Assembly (NCBI RefSeq): GCF_025362475.1
Contig: NZ_JANYGH010000067.1
Span: forward strand, 1 to 64,000
Direction: 5' to 3'
Length of the DNA stretch: 64,000 nt
From: Mucilaginibacter sp.
Lineage (GTDB): Bacteria > Bacteroidota > Bacteroidia > Sphingobacteriales > Sphingobacteriaceae
How positions within the stretch are numbered: the stretch's first letter is position 1; each line of letters starts with the position of its first letter. The position numbers and the translations under genes are program-made. The notes under the pieces are model-generated. The model was not told the origin of the DNA and ran no database searches. It saw only the letters and a list, made by a program, of their open reading frames with translations. Of the stretch, positions 1 through 9,356 are shown piece by piece.

Positions 1-31
1 TAGCTTTACAAATCCGATCTGCACAGTTTGG

Positions 32-56
32 GATTGCTTCGTACCTCGCAATGACG
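32..56. repeat. dispersed short repeat, copy 1
   Basis: A 25-base sequence here recurs exactly at 35097-35121. It contains a small inverted repeat, ATTGC...GCAAT, around a 10-base loop. Both copies lie between genes. The flanks differ, so it is a dispersed unit and not a larger duplication. It resembles REP-type intergenic repeats. Another short repetitive motif, ATCTGCACATCT, lies just downstream at 111-122 and recurs at 22660-22671. Confidence 0.75.
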
Positions 57-156
57 ATCTTTTTCTCTATTTTTAAACAGCTTCTTAAAATCGACAAAAT
101 CACCAAAACCATCTGCACATCTGTAATCTATAATCCGCACATCCATCCATACGCTT

Positions 157-2508
157 ATGTTAAGAAATTATATAAAAACAGCCTGGCGCAATTTGCTCAA
201 GAATAAGTTTTATTCAATCATCAATATTGCGGGTTTAACCCTTGGTTTGGCCATTGGCATCCTGATACTGGTTTGGGTACAGGACGAGTTGAGTTTTGAT
301 GGCTTTCATAAGCAGGCACCCGATATTTACCGGCTTGAGCTGTTTGGCGGTACAGGTGCCAGCAGGCAGATCTACAGCATTGGTGTAGCGCCTATCGGGC
401 CAATGGCCAAGCAACAACTGCCCGAGGTAAAAGAATCGGTACGCATTACGAGTAATAATTTTTCGCTGTACAAGTACAGGGATAAGGCTTTTGGTGATGA
501 GAATGCTGCTTTTACCGACCCCTCTTTTTTTTCGATGTTTGATTTTCACTTGATAAAAGGGAACGCGGCCAAGCCATTTGCAGATGATAACTCGGTAGTG
601 ATCACCCAAAAAACTGCCCAAAAATTCTTTGGGGATCAGGACCCTATAGGTAAAGTAATTATTGCCGATGGTAACAATCTTACTGTAAGCGGTATAATTG
701 CCGACTTCCCCAAAAACTCCAGCATCAACTATGATATGCTGATGCCGATGAGTTTCCATATAAAAGATATGCTAACCAGAAAAATCGACCTGAGCAGCAA
801 CTTCAGCTTTTTTAATTACATCACCTATCTGCAGCTTAAACCGGGAGCCTCATTAAAAGGCCTTACCACCAAAATAAGGCAGATCCACCTGAACCACAAA
901 GCGGACGATACCGATGCCGAATACCTGTTACTCCCCATAACCAAAATGCATTTATACAATGGTGATATGAGTGATAAGGGTATCTCCACAGTGCGCATCT
1001 TCATCGTTATAGCCTTGCTGATACTGGTTATCGCTTGCATCAACTATGTAAACCTATCAACCGCGCGCTCCATGCTCAGGTCAAAAGAGATCAGCATGCG
1101 CAAGATCATCGGGGCAGAAAAAATACAGCTGTTCATGCAGTTTATCGTGGAAACCACCTTGCTGTTTTCATTGGCTGCATTGCTGGCCATTGGGCTGATA
1201 TTTATTTTGATGCCCATGTTTAATAACCTGCTTCATAAAGAAATGGTTTTCAACCTGGCCGATTATCATATCTGGGGCATTCTGCTGGGAGCCATTACGG
1301 GCACTTTGGCAGCATCAAGCATTTACCCGGCTCTGCTGCTGTCATCCTTTGAGCCATTAAAAGCATTAAAAGGCAAAATCTCGGCCGGTATTGGCGATGT
1401 GCTATTCCGCAAGATATTGGTAGTTACGCAGTTTGTATTTTCAATAGTGCTCATCATTGGTACTATGATCATTACGGGGCAGCTCAATTACATCCGTCAA
1501 AAAAACCTGGGGTATGATAAAACCAATGTGCTCAGTTTTTGGATGCGCGATATGACCCAGCATTATGATGCTGTAAAAGCCGAGCTGATAAAACAACCTG
1601 GTGTATTGGATGTAACCCGATCAAATCAAAACGTGGTAAGGTTTCAAGGTTTTACGGGCTGGTTGGATTGGGACGGGAAAGATCCCAAGCAAAACATGAT
1701 GATCCACCCTATTGTGGTTGATAAAGACCTGGTATCGTTCTTTAAAATGAAAATGAAAGAAGGCGCCACATTTACAGGTTCGGTTACTGATACCGCCCAC
1801 TATGTTTTAAACGAAGCTGCTATTAAAGAAATGGGAATTAAAAACCCTGTAGGCAAACGCTTCACCATGCAAGGTGTAAAAGGTATTATCATAGGTGTTG
1901 TGAAGGATTTTCACTATGCATCCATGAAAGAAAAAATTGCCCCGGCTATGTTTTACTACCAGCCCAGGTATTTAAATACCATTTACATAAAAACCACCGG
2001 TCGCGACGCTCAAAAAGCTATCAACGCGGCTCAAAAGGTATTTAAGCAGTACAATGCAGAGTACCCATTTTCCTATAACTTCCTGGATGACATATTTAAC
2101 AAAATGTACCAGAGCGAGCAGCAGGAAGGCAAACTCTTTACCTATTTTGCCGCTATAGCCATTTTTATATCCTGCCTCGGCTTATTAGGATTGGCAGCCT
2201 ATACCGCACAGGTACGTACCCGCGAAATTGGCGTACGCAAGGTATTGGGAGCAAGCGTAAGTGGCATAGTTGGCTTGCTGGCCCGCGATTTTATTAAACT
2301 AGTGCTGATAGCCATTGTGATAGCCTCGCCGCTGGCGTGGTATGCTATGTACAAATGGCTGCAGGATTTTGCCTATAAAATAAATGTAGGCTGGCAGGTT
2401 TTTGTATTTGCCGGAATGATAGCGCTAATTATTGCCTTTGCTACCATAAGTTTCCAGGCGGTGAAAACTGCCTTAATGAACCCGGTAAAGAGTTTAAGGA
2501 GCGAATAA
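157..2508 (+). CDS. ABC transporter permease, MacB/FtsX family
   Basis: Inner-membrane permease of 783 residues, probably of the MacB/FtsX type that moves lipoproteins, peptides or drugs using a separate ATPase. The order is TM segment about 18-41, a MacB periplasmic core domain, a first FtsX block with TM segments about 279-302, 327-352 and 371-395, a fifth TM about 421-442, a second periplasmic region, then a final FtsX block with three TMs about 660-770. The family signature after the coupling helix appears twice, as MRKIIGA near 313 and GVRKVLGA near 692. No ATP-binding subunit is visible in the window. It may lie upstream, as these permeases often occur in tandem arrays. The substrate is unknown. 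Confidence 0.88.
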   Translation: MLRNYIKTAWRNLLKNKFYSIINIAGLTLGLAIGILILVWVQDELSFDGFHKQAPDIYRLELFGGTGASRQIYSIGVAPIGPMAKQQLPEVKESVRITSNNFSLYKYRDKAFGDENAAFTDPSFFSMFDFHLIKGNAAKPFADDNSVVITQKTAQKFFGDQDPIGKVIIADGNNLTVSGIIADFPKNSSINYDMLMPMSFHIKDMLTRKIDLSSNFSFFNYITYLQLKPGASLKGLTTKIRQIHLNHKADDTDAEYLLLPITKMHLYNGDMSDKGISTVRIFIVIALLILVIACINYVNLSTARSMLRSKEISMRKIIGAEKIQLFMQFIVETTLLFSLAALLAIGLIFILMPMFNNLLHKEMVFNLADYHIWGILLGAITGTLAASSIYPALLLSSFEPLKALKGKISAGIGDVLFRKILVVTQFVFSIVLIIGTMIITGQLNYIRQKNLGYDKTNVLSFWMRDMTQHYDAVKAELIKQPGVLDVTRSNQNVVRFQGFTGWLDWDGKDPKQNMMIHPIVVDKDLVSFFKMKMKEGATFTGSVTDTAHYVLNEAAIKEMGIKNPVGKRFTMQGVKGIIIGVVKDFHYASMKEKIAPAMFYYQPRYLNTIYIKTTGRDAQKAINAAQKVFKQYNAEYPFSYNFLDDIFNKMYQSEQQEGKLFTYFAAIAIFISCLGLLGLAAYTAQVRTREIGVRKVLGASVSGIVGLLARDFIKLVLIAIVIASPLAWYAMYKWLQDFAYKINVGWQVFVFAGMIALIIAFATISFQAVKTALMNPVKSLRSE

Positions 2509-2549
2509 AAAGCCGTGTTTTAAAAGCGCAGACTTTGTTTTTGAAACAA

Positions 2550-3734
2550 TTAACAAGGCGGGAGCCATAAAGTAAAACAGGTGCTATCATCATCAGACGA
2601 TACACTTAGTGTGCCGCGGTGTGCCCGCGCAATTTCTGATGAGATATACAAACCCAAGCCAAGGCCCTCCTTGTGCGGCTCAACGTCGCCACGGTAAAAT
2701 GGCTGGAACAGGCGCGCCTGCATCGCATCCGGGATCCTGTTACTACTATTGGTTACGGATAACGTTAAACCGTTGGCGCTGCTTGATGCTTCAACAACAA
2801 CAGGCATATCGTTTTTGCCATGTGATAGTGCATTACCCAATATATTTGAAAACAGTTGGGCAATGCGCCTGCCATCGCAATTCACAGTATCCGTAAGGTT
2901 TAAATTGACAACGATAACCCTTTCCGGCCAGATGATACGCAATTCGGTTATTACATTGTTGAGGATCTCTTCCAGCGGCTCGTTATCTTTACGATTAAGT
3001 ATGATCCCCTCACCAAGCCTGCCGCGTGCAAAGTCCAATATATTTTCAATGAGGCCTTTCATGCGATAGGCAGAATCCTGTACAATGTTGGCTAAACGTT
3101 TAACACGATCATCGGCTGGCACACGCAACAACAATTGGGCAACATTAAGTACCGCGCTTACCGGATTAAGCAAATCGTGGCCCAATATGGCAATAAACTG
3201 CTCGCGTAACTCGGCAATTTGGCGTTCTTCAGTTAATTTCATTTCACTCAGCGCCAGCCTGTCTATCGCATCCAGGTGGAAAGCAATAAGTTCCGCAAAC
3301 AACTTAAACATGCCAACAATTTCGGGCGAACTTAAAACAACCGGGCGGGGATCAATAGCGCAAAGCGTACCAAAAAAATCACCGTTTTTAAGTATAATTG
3401 GCAAAGAAATATAGCTTTGAAAACCATACATGGCAGGCGTATGATGATTATAAAAACGTTCGTCCTTATCTACGTGATCAATAATTACGCCCACTCCGCT
3501 TTGCCTTATCTCATGGCAAATGGTTGATTTCAATACCAGCTCACCTCCGGGTACAAGTCCAAATTGAATCTCGTCACGTACGGCACAGCAAATCCATTTT
3601 TCGTCGGTAACCCTTGCAACAGCAGAAAATCCCATACCTGTGGTACGGCATATTACTTCTAAAATGGAGGCGACTACAGGAATATTATTTACAGCTTCTA
3701 TATCTGCCTGAATCTCGGGGGTAAAATTTTCCAA
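2550..3734 (-). CDS. GAF-domain sensor histidine kinase
   Basis: Soluble two-component sensor kinase of 394 residues with no TM segment or signal peptide. A GAF domain covers about 20-160. The dimerisation/phosphoacceptor helix carries H186 in GHDLLNP, and an ATPase domain ends in GLGLGLYI. The N box is present as ILGNALSHG. The G1 position reads NSSNR and not DxGxG, so nucleotide binding may be altered. The start is TTG, because no in-frame ATG occurs before residue 34. No response regulator is adjacent, so this is an orphan kinase sensing a cytoplasmic signal. Confidence 0.85.
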   Translation of the reverse strand: MENFTPEIQADIEAVNNIPVVASILEVICRTTGMGFSAVARVTDEKWICCAVRDEIQFGLVPGGELVLKSTICHEIRQSGVGVIIDHVDKDERFYNHHTPAMYGFQSYISLPIILKNGDFFGTLCAIDPRPVVLSSPEIVGMFKLFAELIAFHLDAIDRLALSEMKLTEERQIAELREQFIAILGHDLLNPVSAVLNVAQLLLRVPADDRVKRLANIVQDSAYRMKGLIENILDFARGRLGEGIILNRKDNEPLEEILNNVITELRIIWPERVIVVNLNLTDTVNCDGRRIAQLFSNILGNALSHGKNDMPVVVEASSSANGLTLSVTNSSNRIPDAMQARLFQPFYRGDVEPHKEGLGLGLYISSEIARAHRGTLSVSSDDDSTCFTLWLPPC

Positions 3735-4152
3735 TTGGTACTGATGTTATATTTTTATGTAACCTGAATAACTTTTCAATGTATTAAAATCGCAACCATT
3801 TTTTGACTTAAATAGTTTCAATTTTTTTAAAATACCAAGAAAACATCATTCTAAGATACTTTATATTTTATTAATTAAAGATCATTCAAAATAACAACAA
3901 CCGCAACAAAACCGAAACGTTTTAGGTTAGGATAAATTTAAACACAGCTTGTTGGGTGCCGCACATTTAAAAATTGACACTTTGCCGCTCGCTAAATAAA
4001 ATATGCTGGTTACTTTAATTGTTATTACAACACTACAAATCCTCTCAATTATTGCCCCCCATGTATCAGATTGCAGTTACAACTTCCATTTAGTTCACAT
4101 ATACCAAATGTTGTTATATATTTGTTTTTATTACAAAAGTTCAAAGTAAAAA
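3735..4152. other. gene-free intergenic region between divergent genes
   Basis: AT-rich spacer between the divergent kinase and NUDIX-regulator genes. No ORF of interest or RNA gene is seen. A TAnnTTTG match (TATATTTG, 4117-4124) lies 28 bases before the NUDIX gene start and could be its -7 element. A good -33 element is not obvious. Confidence 0.5.
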
Positions 4153-4854
4153 ATGCTCAAGTATTCTAAACAAACCAGGTTATTATTAGCGGTAGATTGC
4201 ATAATTTTTGGCTTTGATGGGGAGCTTCTAAAAATATTACTAATTAAAAGAGGCTTTCAGCCCGAAAAAGGTAACTGGAGTTTAATGGGTGGTTTTGTGC
4301 AGAATGACGAAAGTTTGGACCAGGCTGCTAATCGTATTTTAAAGCAGTTAACCGGGCTTGAAGGAGTGTACCTTGAACAATTATATACTTATGGCGACCC
4401 TAATCGCGATCCCCTGGAGCGCACTGTATCAGTTGCCTATTTCGCCCTGATAGATATCCACAAGTACGAAACACAGATAAGTGCCGACTATCATGCCGAA
4501 TGGTTTCAGCTTAAACGGGTGCCAAAACTGATATTTGATCAACAGGAAATGGTGGAGCAAGCCCGTAAGCGTATCCGTTACAAGGCTGCCATGCACCCTA
4601 TTCTGTTTGAACTTTTACCTACCAAATTTACTATCCCCCAACTACAGATCCTGTACGAGAGCGTTTTTAACACCACCATTGATAAACGTAACTTTAGCAA
4701 GCGTGTACTGGCAACAGGCTTACTTATTAAACTGGCCGATAAGGATAAAGCGGGCTCCAAACGGGGGGCCTATTATTACCAGCTTAATATGCAAAACTAC
4801 TATGCTAAATTCCAGGCGTTTATGAATTTCATTCCAAATCCGGATGCGTTGTAG
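4153..4854 (+). CDS. NUDIX-domain transcriptional regulator (NrtR/AraR-like)
   Basis: Protein of 233 residues: an N-terminal NUDIX fold followed by a winged-helix region (about 150-225). The Nudix box at 47-69 keeps the G-x5-E-x7-R spacing but reads R-ILKQL where REUxEE is expected. The catalytic glutamates are therefore missing and hydrolase activity is unlikely. In Bacteroidota such NUDIX-wHTH proteins act as ligand-responsive repressors (AraR of Bacteroides, NrtR for NAD metabolism). No sugar-use or NAD genes are adjacent, so the regulon is unknown. It ends at a strong hairpin shared with the convergent gene. Confidence 0.8.
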   Translation: MLKYSKQTRLLLAVDCIIFGFDGELLKILLIKRGFQPEKGNWSLMGGFVQNDESLDQAANRILKQLTGLEGVYLEQLYTYGDPNRDPLERTVSVAYFALIDIHKYETQISADYHAEWFQLKRVPKLIFDQQEMVEQARKRIRYKAAMHPILFELLPTKFTIPQLQILYESVFNTTIDKRNFSKRVLATGLLIKLADKDKAGSKRGAYYYQLNMQNYYAKFQAFMNFIPNPDAL

Positions 4855-4865
4855 CAATATTGCAA

Positions 4866-4916
4866 AAAGCAATCTTACAAAACAGGTAACAAGGCCTTGT
4901 TTTATAAGACTGCTTT
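4866..4916. terminator. bidirectional terminator hairpin
   Basis: Inverted repeat with 19-base arms (AAAGCAATCTTACAAAACA and its partner) differing at two positions that can pair as G-U. It sits between the convergent stop codons at 4854 and 4933, so it probably terminates both genes. Confidence 0.75.
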
Positions 4917-4932
4917 GCTCAGTATAATATTT

Positions 4933-5880
4933 CTACTTCAGCATTACCTTAGTCGCCCCGTAGCCAAACTTCTCTTTTCTTGCGTCCATAAAAGTTTGCA
5001 CTTTAGGATGTTTACTTAACACCTTTTGCAATTCGTGGCGCAGAGTGCCGTTACCAGCACCGTGTATAAATGTTATATCGTGTAATTGGTGTACAATAGC
5101 CGCATCAAGTGCTTTATGAAAATGAGCCAGCTGAATGCTCAGTATTTCGCTGCTTTGCAAAAATTGGTAGTCGTCACGTAGTTTTTCTATATGCAGATCA
5201 ACCTCGCTCACCGGTTTTTCAAAAACAACCTTCTCTTCCGCAGGTTTAAAAAAGCTTTCTTTTAGCTTTTGGGCGTCCAGGACCAATTCAGGCTCGTCAA
5301 GCCGTATCTCCCAACCTGCCTGATTCAATAATGGCACTTGCTTTTTTGTTGAAGAAAAATCCTTCGCTTTAAATTTCTCTTTAACTACCAATGGCGCAGG
5401 TGGTTCAATATTTTGTTTAGTACTATAAATAATATGAAATGTAAATGCAGGCCACAGTTGCAGATCGGCCAATTGCGCTGAGTAAATCATTGCTGATGAC
5501 TTTGGAGCTATAATTCCAGAAAACTCGCCTTTAAATACCTGTTGTTTTTCGGTGTTAAACCCGGCCAGCAATTGGAACGATGTAGTATTCACCAAATGAA
5601 AATGTACTACAGATTGTGCTTTCGCATCGGCAACAACACCAACGTAGATACCTTTTTTATCAAACTGCGATAAATCAACTGGCTTTTCATCAGCTTCGGT
5701 ATTCTTTTTTGTTCCGGCAGGTTCATAACCGTGTACAGTAGTAACTTTACTGGCCAGCACAGGTATCTCAAACTCGTCCTCGCCGGTAACGCCAATCATC
5801 TGGTCGTCAATAATGCGGGTTACAAACCCTTCCATTTTTTCATCAACAAACCGAACAAAATCGCCTAATTTATATTTCAT
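4933..5880 (-). CDS. DUF2027 / Smr-domain protein
   Basis: Protein of 315 residues. The N-terminal segment (about 1-50) is a small beta-rich fold, KYKLGDFVRFVDEK, like the MutS2-linked domain of DUF2027. The middle is a beta-sandwich-like region. The C-terminal Smr domain (about 230-315) carries VDLHIEKL and HGAGNGTLR, the usual DLH and HGxGxGxLR motifs. Smr domains nick or bind branched DNA or RNA. Stand-alone DUF2027-Smr proteins are widespread in Bacteroidota, but their role is not established. A good promoter lies just upstream at 5900-5933. Confidence 0.82.
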   Translation of the reverse strand: MKYKLGDFVRFVDEKMEGFVTRIIDDQMIGVTGEDEFEIPVLASKVTTVHGYEPAGTKKNTEADEKPVDLSQFDKKGIYVGVVADAKAQSVVHFHLVNTTSFQLLAGFNTEKQQVFKGEFSGIIAPKSSAMIYSAQLADLQLWPAFTFHIIYSTKQNIEPPAPLVVKEKFKAKDFSSTKKQVPLLNQAGWEIRLDEPELVLDAQKLKESFFKPAEEKVVFEKPVSEVDLHIEKLRDDYQFLQSSEILSIQLAHFHKALDAAIVHQLHDITFIHGAGNGTLRHELQKVLSKHPKVQTFMDARKEKFGYGATKVMLK

Positions 5881-5899
5881 AACTGTACTTATCAGGAAG

Positions 5900-5933
5900 C
5901 AAAGTTAGTTTATCCGTACACATTAAAACAAAA
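5900..5933 (-). promoter_or_regulatory. Bacteroidota-type promoter of the DUF2027/Smr gene
   Basis: On the minus strand there is a -33 element TTTTG (5929-5933), 21 bases of spacing, and an exact -7 element TAACTTTG (5900-5907). Transcription would start near 5893, about 13 bases before the ATG. Confidence 0.65.
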
Positions 5934-6018
5934 TAAAACTTACAGGCTTTCTTAGTATAACTTTATATACACTAATTTATTGATACCTCTTATTGTTAAC
6001 AATATTAATTATGATATC

Positions 6019-6525
6019 ATGAGCGATAATACCATTAAAATTTTAGAGCCCGGCCAGTTAAAGCAAGTATTCATTCATAATCTTAACCGGTTATACTTTA
6101 GCAAATGTTACCTCAATAAAAACCTTGACCACATCATCAGCCTGGCATCATTCAGCAATTTAAAGCTTGCAATTAATGAATTTTGGGGTGATGTAAAAAA
6201 ACAAATAATCAGGATGGACGAGGTGTATTCCTATATGGGCGAAATCCCTTCTGATAAAAACTGCAACCCTATAAAAGCTATCATTAAAGACCAGTTTTGC
6301 CTGGATGAAAAGCAGGCAATAACTGTTTTCAGCGATCTGGATATCATTATGTACATTCAATTATTGGAGCACGTAAACATCACATCATGCCGGATGCTGA
6401 TGATGGTAGCCAAACTATTAAAATACGATAAAGTAAATCAGCTGCTTACTGAGTGCATGGATGAATCAACAGATAATGACCGCCTGTTCATGATCATCTC
6501 CAAAGAATATTTATCAGAGGATTAA
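6019..6525 (+). CDS. DUF892-like (ferritin-like) protein, divergent
   Basis: Helical protein of 168 residues from the ATG at 6019; an upstream TTG at 5980 would add 13 poor residues. The helix pattern (LKQVFIHNLNRLYFSKCYL, then SNLKLAINEF...QIIRMDEVYSYMG) follows the DUF892/YciF ferritin-like family. The stretch that in typical members reads EEHLEET is EFWGDVK here, so the metal ligands look degraded. A role in stress response is possible but unproven. A stem-loop at 6555-6582 follows. Confidence 0.55.
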   Translation: MSDNTIKILEPGQLKQVFIHNLNRLYFSKCYLNKNLDHIISLASFSNLKLAINEFWGDVKKQIIRMDEVYSYMGEIPSDKNCNPIKAIIKDQFCLDEKQAITVFSDLDIIMYIQLLEHVNITSCRMLMMVAKLLKYDKVNQLLTECMDESTDNDRLFMIISKEYLSED

Positions 6526-6554
6526 TAGGTTATCAAACCTTTTCTTAAAAAAGA

Positions 6555-6582
6555 AAGCCATCCGCAAAAAAGCGGATGGCTT
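6555..6582 (+). terminator. intrinsic terminator-like hairpin
   Basis: Perfect 11-bp stem AAGCCATCCGC / GCGGATGGCTT with a six-A loop, 30 bases after the DUF892-like gene. The T-tract is weak (TTAAATATTAG). Confidence 0.6.
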
Positions 6583-6797
6583 AAATATTAGTTATTTAAT
6601 ACCCCTATTAAAATAACTTGAACAAATAAAATAAACATTTTCCGTAATCACAAAACATTTTTGACCAATAAATTAGTTGTTACTATTTTGTTACCAAAAA
6701 CTGACCAGTAAGTAGGTATATTGATTTTTTATTTATTTTGTAACTTTTTACTTTAAAAAGCATCTTTACAAATATCCAACAGGAATTTATTTAAACA

Positions 6798-8678
6798 ATG
6801 AACATGATCAAACCCATTACGCTAACTGCTTTATCCTTTTTCGCGCTTATACAAGTACAGGCGCAAAATTTGTATATGCCGCGCGATATCCAGAAAGCCT
6901 TCAATAAAGGCACCCGACAGGCAGATGGCAATCCGGGAAAAAAATACTGGCAAAACCACGGCACCTACAACATTACCATTACTGCTTTGCCGCCAGACAG
7001 GAATATAAAAGGATCAGAAACCATAACCTATGAAAACAACAGCCCCGATACGCTGAAAAGGCTCAACATGAAGCTGATCCTGAATATACACAAACCGGGC
7101 GTTGCCCGTTTTGGCGATGCTGGCGCAGATTACTTAACACCCGGCATCCAGTTTGATAAGTTTTTAGTTAATGGCGTGGCTGCAAAAATAGATGGCGCAG
7201 GCGCATCAACCAACATGGGGGTTACTTTAAGCAAACCACTGGCGCCTCATGAGCAGGTAAAGTTAGATATTGACTGGCATTTCCAGATCTCGTTAGAAAG
7301 CGGACGCGAGGGAATGATAGACCAAACCACTTATTACCTGGCTTATTTTTACCCAAGAGTATCTGTTTATGATGACTATAATGGCTGGGACAGACTTCCA
7401 TTTTTAGATGGACAGGAGTTTTATAATGATTTTAATGATTATACCCTTACTGTAAATGCCCCTAAAAATTACATTGTATGGGCAACCGGTACTCTACAAA
7501 ACCCTAATGCTGTATTACAGCCGGAATACGCTAAACGTTTGGAAACATCCATGACCAGCGACTCAACCATACATGTGGCTACTGCTGCAGACCTGGCTAA
7601 GAAAAACGTTACAGCACAAAAAGATCAAAATTCATGGGTATGGAAAGCTAATGACATCAGCGATATGGCTGTTGGTATAAGCGATCATTACGTGTGGGAT
7701 GCTGCCAGTGCTATTGTTGATGATGTTACCCACCGCAGGGCCAGCATGCAGGCAGCGTTTCTGGATAGTGCAGCCGATTTCCATCACGCGGTGCAAGCCG
7801 GGCGTCACTCATTAAGCTGGTTATCACATAACTGGCCGGGTGTACCCTACCCTTTTCCTAAAATGACCGCATTCCAGGGTTTTGCCGATATGGAATACCC
7901 TATGATGGTAAATGATAGTCACCAGGATGATGTACAATTTGCTGCTTTTGTGCAAGATCATGAAATAGCGCATACTTATTTCCCCTTCTACATGGGTATT
8001 AACGAAAGCCGCTACGCCTTTATGGATGAAGGCTGGGCCACCACTTTTGAACGCCTGATAGGTACAGACGAAGTAGGAGCCGAGAAAGCCGACAAATTGT
8101 TTAAAGATTTCAGGGTAGACAGATGGATCCATGATGCCTCAACAGCAGAGGATTTGCCAATTATAACCCCATCAAGCGAGTTAAAGGCTGGTTACGGTAA
8201 CAACTCTTATGGCAAGCCGGCATTAAGCCATTTTGCGTTGAAAGATATGCTGGGCGATAATCTGTTTAAAAAAGCGCTACATGGTTATATGGATCGCTGG
8301 CATGGGAAACACCCTATTCCCTGGGATTATTTTAACTCCATGAGCAATGTATCTGGTCGCAACCTCGATTGGTTTTTTAATAACTGGTTCTTCACCAACT
8401 ATTATATTGATCTCAATTTGCAAAAGATAAACAAAGTTGCTGGTGGCTATACAGCAAACATAAAAAACGTGGGTGGTTTTGCCATTCCGTTTGATGCAAA
8501 AATTACCTATGCAGATGGTACAACCGAAACCTTACACCAAACACCTGCTGTTTGGGAACACGATCAGAAACAGATTGTGTTAAATATTAAAACCGCTAAA
8601 ACCATCAAAACAATAACATTAGATGGCGGCGTGTTTATGGATGCCAATGAAAAAGACAATACCTTAGAGGTTAAATAA
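6798..8678 (+). CDS. M1 family metallopeptidase, exported
   Basis: Zinc aminopeptidase-like protein of 626 residues with a signal peptide (about 1-22, ending VQAQ). The zinc site is HEIAH at 388-392 with the third ligand E411, an exact HExxH-x18-E spacing. The substrate-binding GAMEN loop is replaced by ADMEY near 365, so specificity for free N-termini may differ. The N-terminal half is the usual beta-sandwich. It should act in the periplasm or outside the cell on peptides. It ends at a shared bidirectional terminator. Confidence 0.9.
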   Translation: MNMIKPITLTALSFFALIQVQAQNLYMPRDIQKAFNKGTRQADGNPGKKYWQNHGTYNITITALPPDRNIKGSETITYENNSPDTLKRLNMKLILNIHKPGVARFGDAGADYLTPGIQFDKFLVNGVAAKIDGAGASTNMGVTLSKPLAPHEQVKLDIDWHFQISLESGREGMIDQTTYYLAYFYPRVSVYDDYNGWDRLPFLDGQEFYNDFNDYTLTVNAPKNYIVWATGTLQNPNAVLQPEYAKRLETSMTSDSTIHVATAADLAKKNVTAQKDQNSWVWKANDISDMAVGISDHYVWDAASAIVDDVTHRRASMQAAFLDSAADFHHAVQAGRHSLSWLSHNWPGVPYPFPKMTAFQGFADMEYPMMVNDSHQDDVQFAAFVQDHEIAHTYFPFYMGINESRYAFMDEGWATTFERLIGTDEVGAEKADKLFKDFRVDRWIHDASTAEDLPIITPSSELKAGYGNNSYGKPALSHFALKDMLGDNLFKKALHGYMDRWHGKHPIPWDYFNSMSNVSGRNLDWFFNNWFFTNYYIDLNLQKINKVAGGYTANIKNVGGFAIPFDAKITYADGTTETLHQTPAVWEHDQKQIVLNIKTAKTIKTITLDGGVFMDANEKDNTLEVK

Positions 8679-8700
8679 ATTTACAATACTTGTAAAAACA

Positions 8701-8729
8701 AAAAACCCGGCAAAATGGCCGGGTTTTTT
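8701..8729. terminator. bidirectional intrinsic terminator
   Basis: AAAAACCCGGC / GCCGGGTTTTT stem with a 6-base loop and T-tracts on both strands, between convergent genes ending at 8678 and 8753. Confidence 0.88.
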
Positions 8730-8752
8730 GTTTTTATATATAGTACTAAATA

Positions 8753-9151
8753 TTATGCGTTCTGTATAGAATTGTTCCAATCATTGGCAGTGCCTTTTAC
8801 TTTTGCTTTGGCATCATTAACAGCACTTTCTGCAGCTGCATGCACCTTATCATCCGCATTTTTAGCATTTGATTTTACAAATTCAATGGCATCATCTTTA
8901 GAATCATAAAGATCGTTAACGGTGCCGGTAAATTTTGTTTTTGCCTTTTCGTAAGCATCATTACCATATTGTTTAATGTCGCTTGCTGTTGATTGTGCTT
9001 TATTTTTGGCAGTATCCAAAAGGTCGTTTATATAATCGGCAATATCGTCTCTCAGCTCACCACCTTTTTCCGGGGCCAACAATAAACCTAATGCAGCACC
9101 CGCTGCGGCACCAACTAATAGTGCGGCTATAATTTTTGCTTGATCTTTCAT
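8753..9151 (-). CDS. YtxH domain-containing protein
   Basis: Protein of 132 residues. A single TM or glycine-zipper segment (about 8-27, IIAALLVGAAAGAALGLLLAP) is followed by a long, charged, LEA-like helical tail rich in Lys, Asp and Ala. This is the YtxH/gas-vesicle-like family, which is commonly stress induced in Bacteroidota. It probably sits in the inner membrane with a cytoplasmic amphipathic tail. The biochemical role is unknown. Confidence 0.82.
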   Translation of the reverse strand: MKDQAKIIAALLVGAAAGAALGLLLAPEKGGELRDDIADYINDLLDTAKNKAQSTASDIKQYGNDAYEKAKTKFTGTVNDLYDSKDDAIEFVKSNAKNADDKVHAAAESAVNDAKAKVKGTANDWNNSIQNA

Positions 9152-9305
9152 TTTTTATATGTTTTTGTAGATATGATTTAACTTACCTAACTACAAACAA
9201 CAACAATGCCAGTTTTGGCAGCAGCGTAAAAGAGATAATACCAGGTGAATACAAAACAGGCGAAAGAACTGGCGGCCAGTTACTAAAACCAATGCCCAAT
9301 AAAAA

Positions 9306-9331
9306 AGGCATCCACTTATAAGTGAATGCCT
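9306..9331 (-). terminator. intrinsic terminator of the cold-shock gene
   Basis: 12-bp stem AAGTGAATGCCT / AGGCATCCACTT with one mismatch and a two-base loop. On the minus strand it is followed by TTTTTT. It lies 25 bases after the csp stop codon. Confidence 0.85.
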
Positions 9332-9356
9332 GGTATGCTTAATGATTATATTATAC

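Noticed and set aside
235..759. Minus-strand frame of 174 codons inside the ABC permease
   Set aside because: It is fully contained in a well-supported gene on the other strand. It is a codon-bias shadow.
3974..4002. Sigma70-like TTGACA ... TAAAAT with 17-base spacing
   Set aside because: The match is good by E. coli rules, but Bacteroidota promoters use a different consensus, and the AT-rich spacer makes chance likely.
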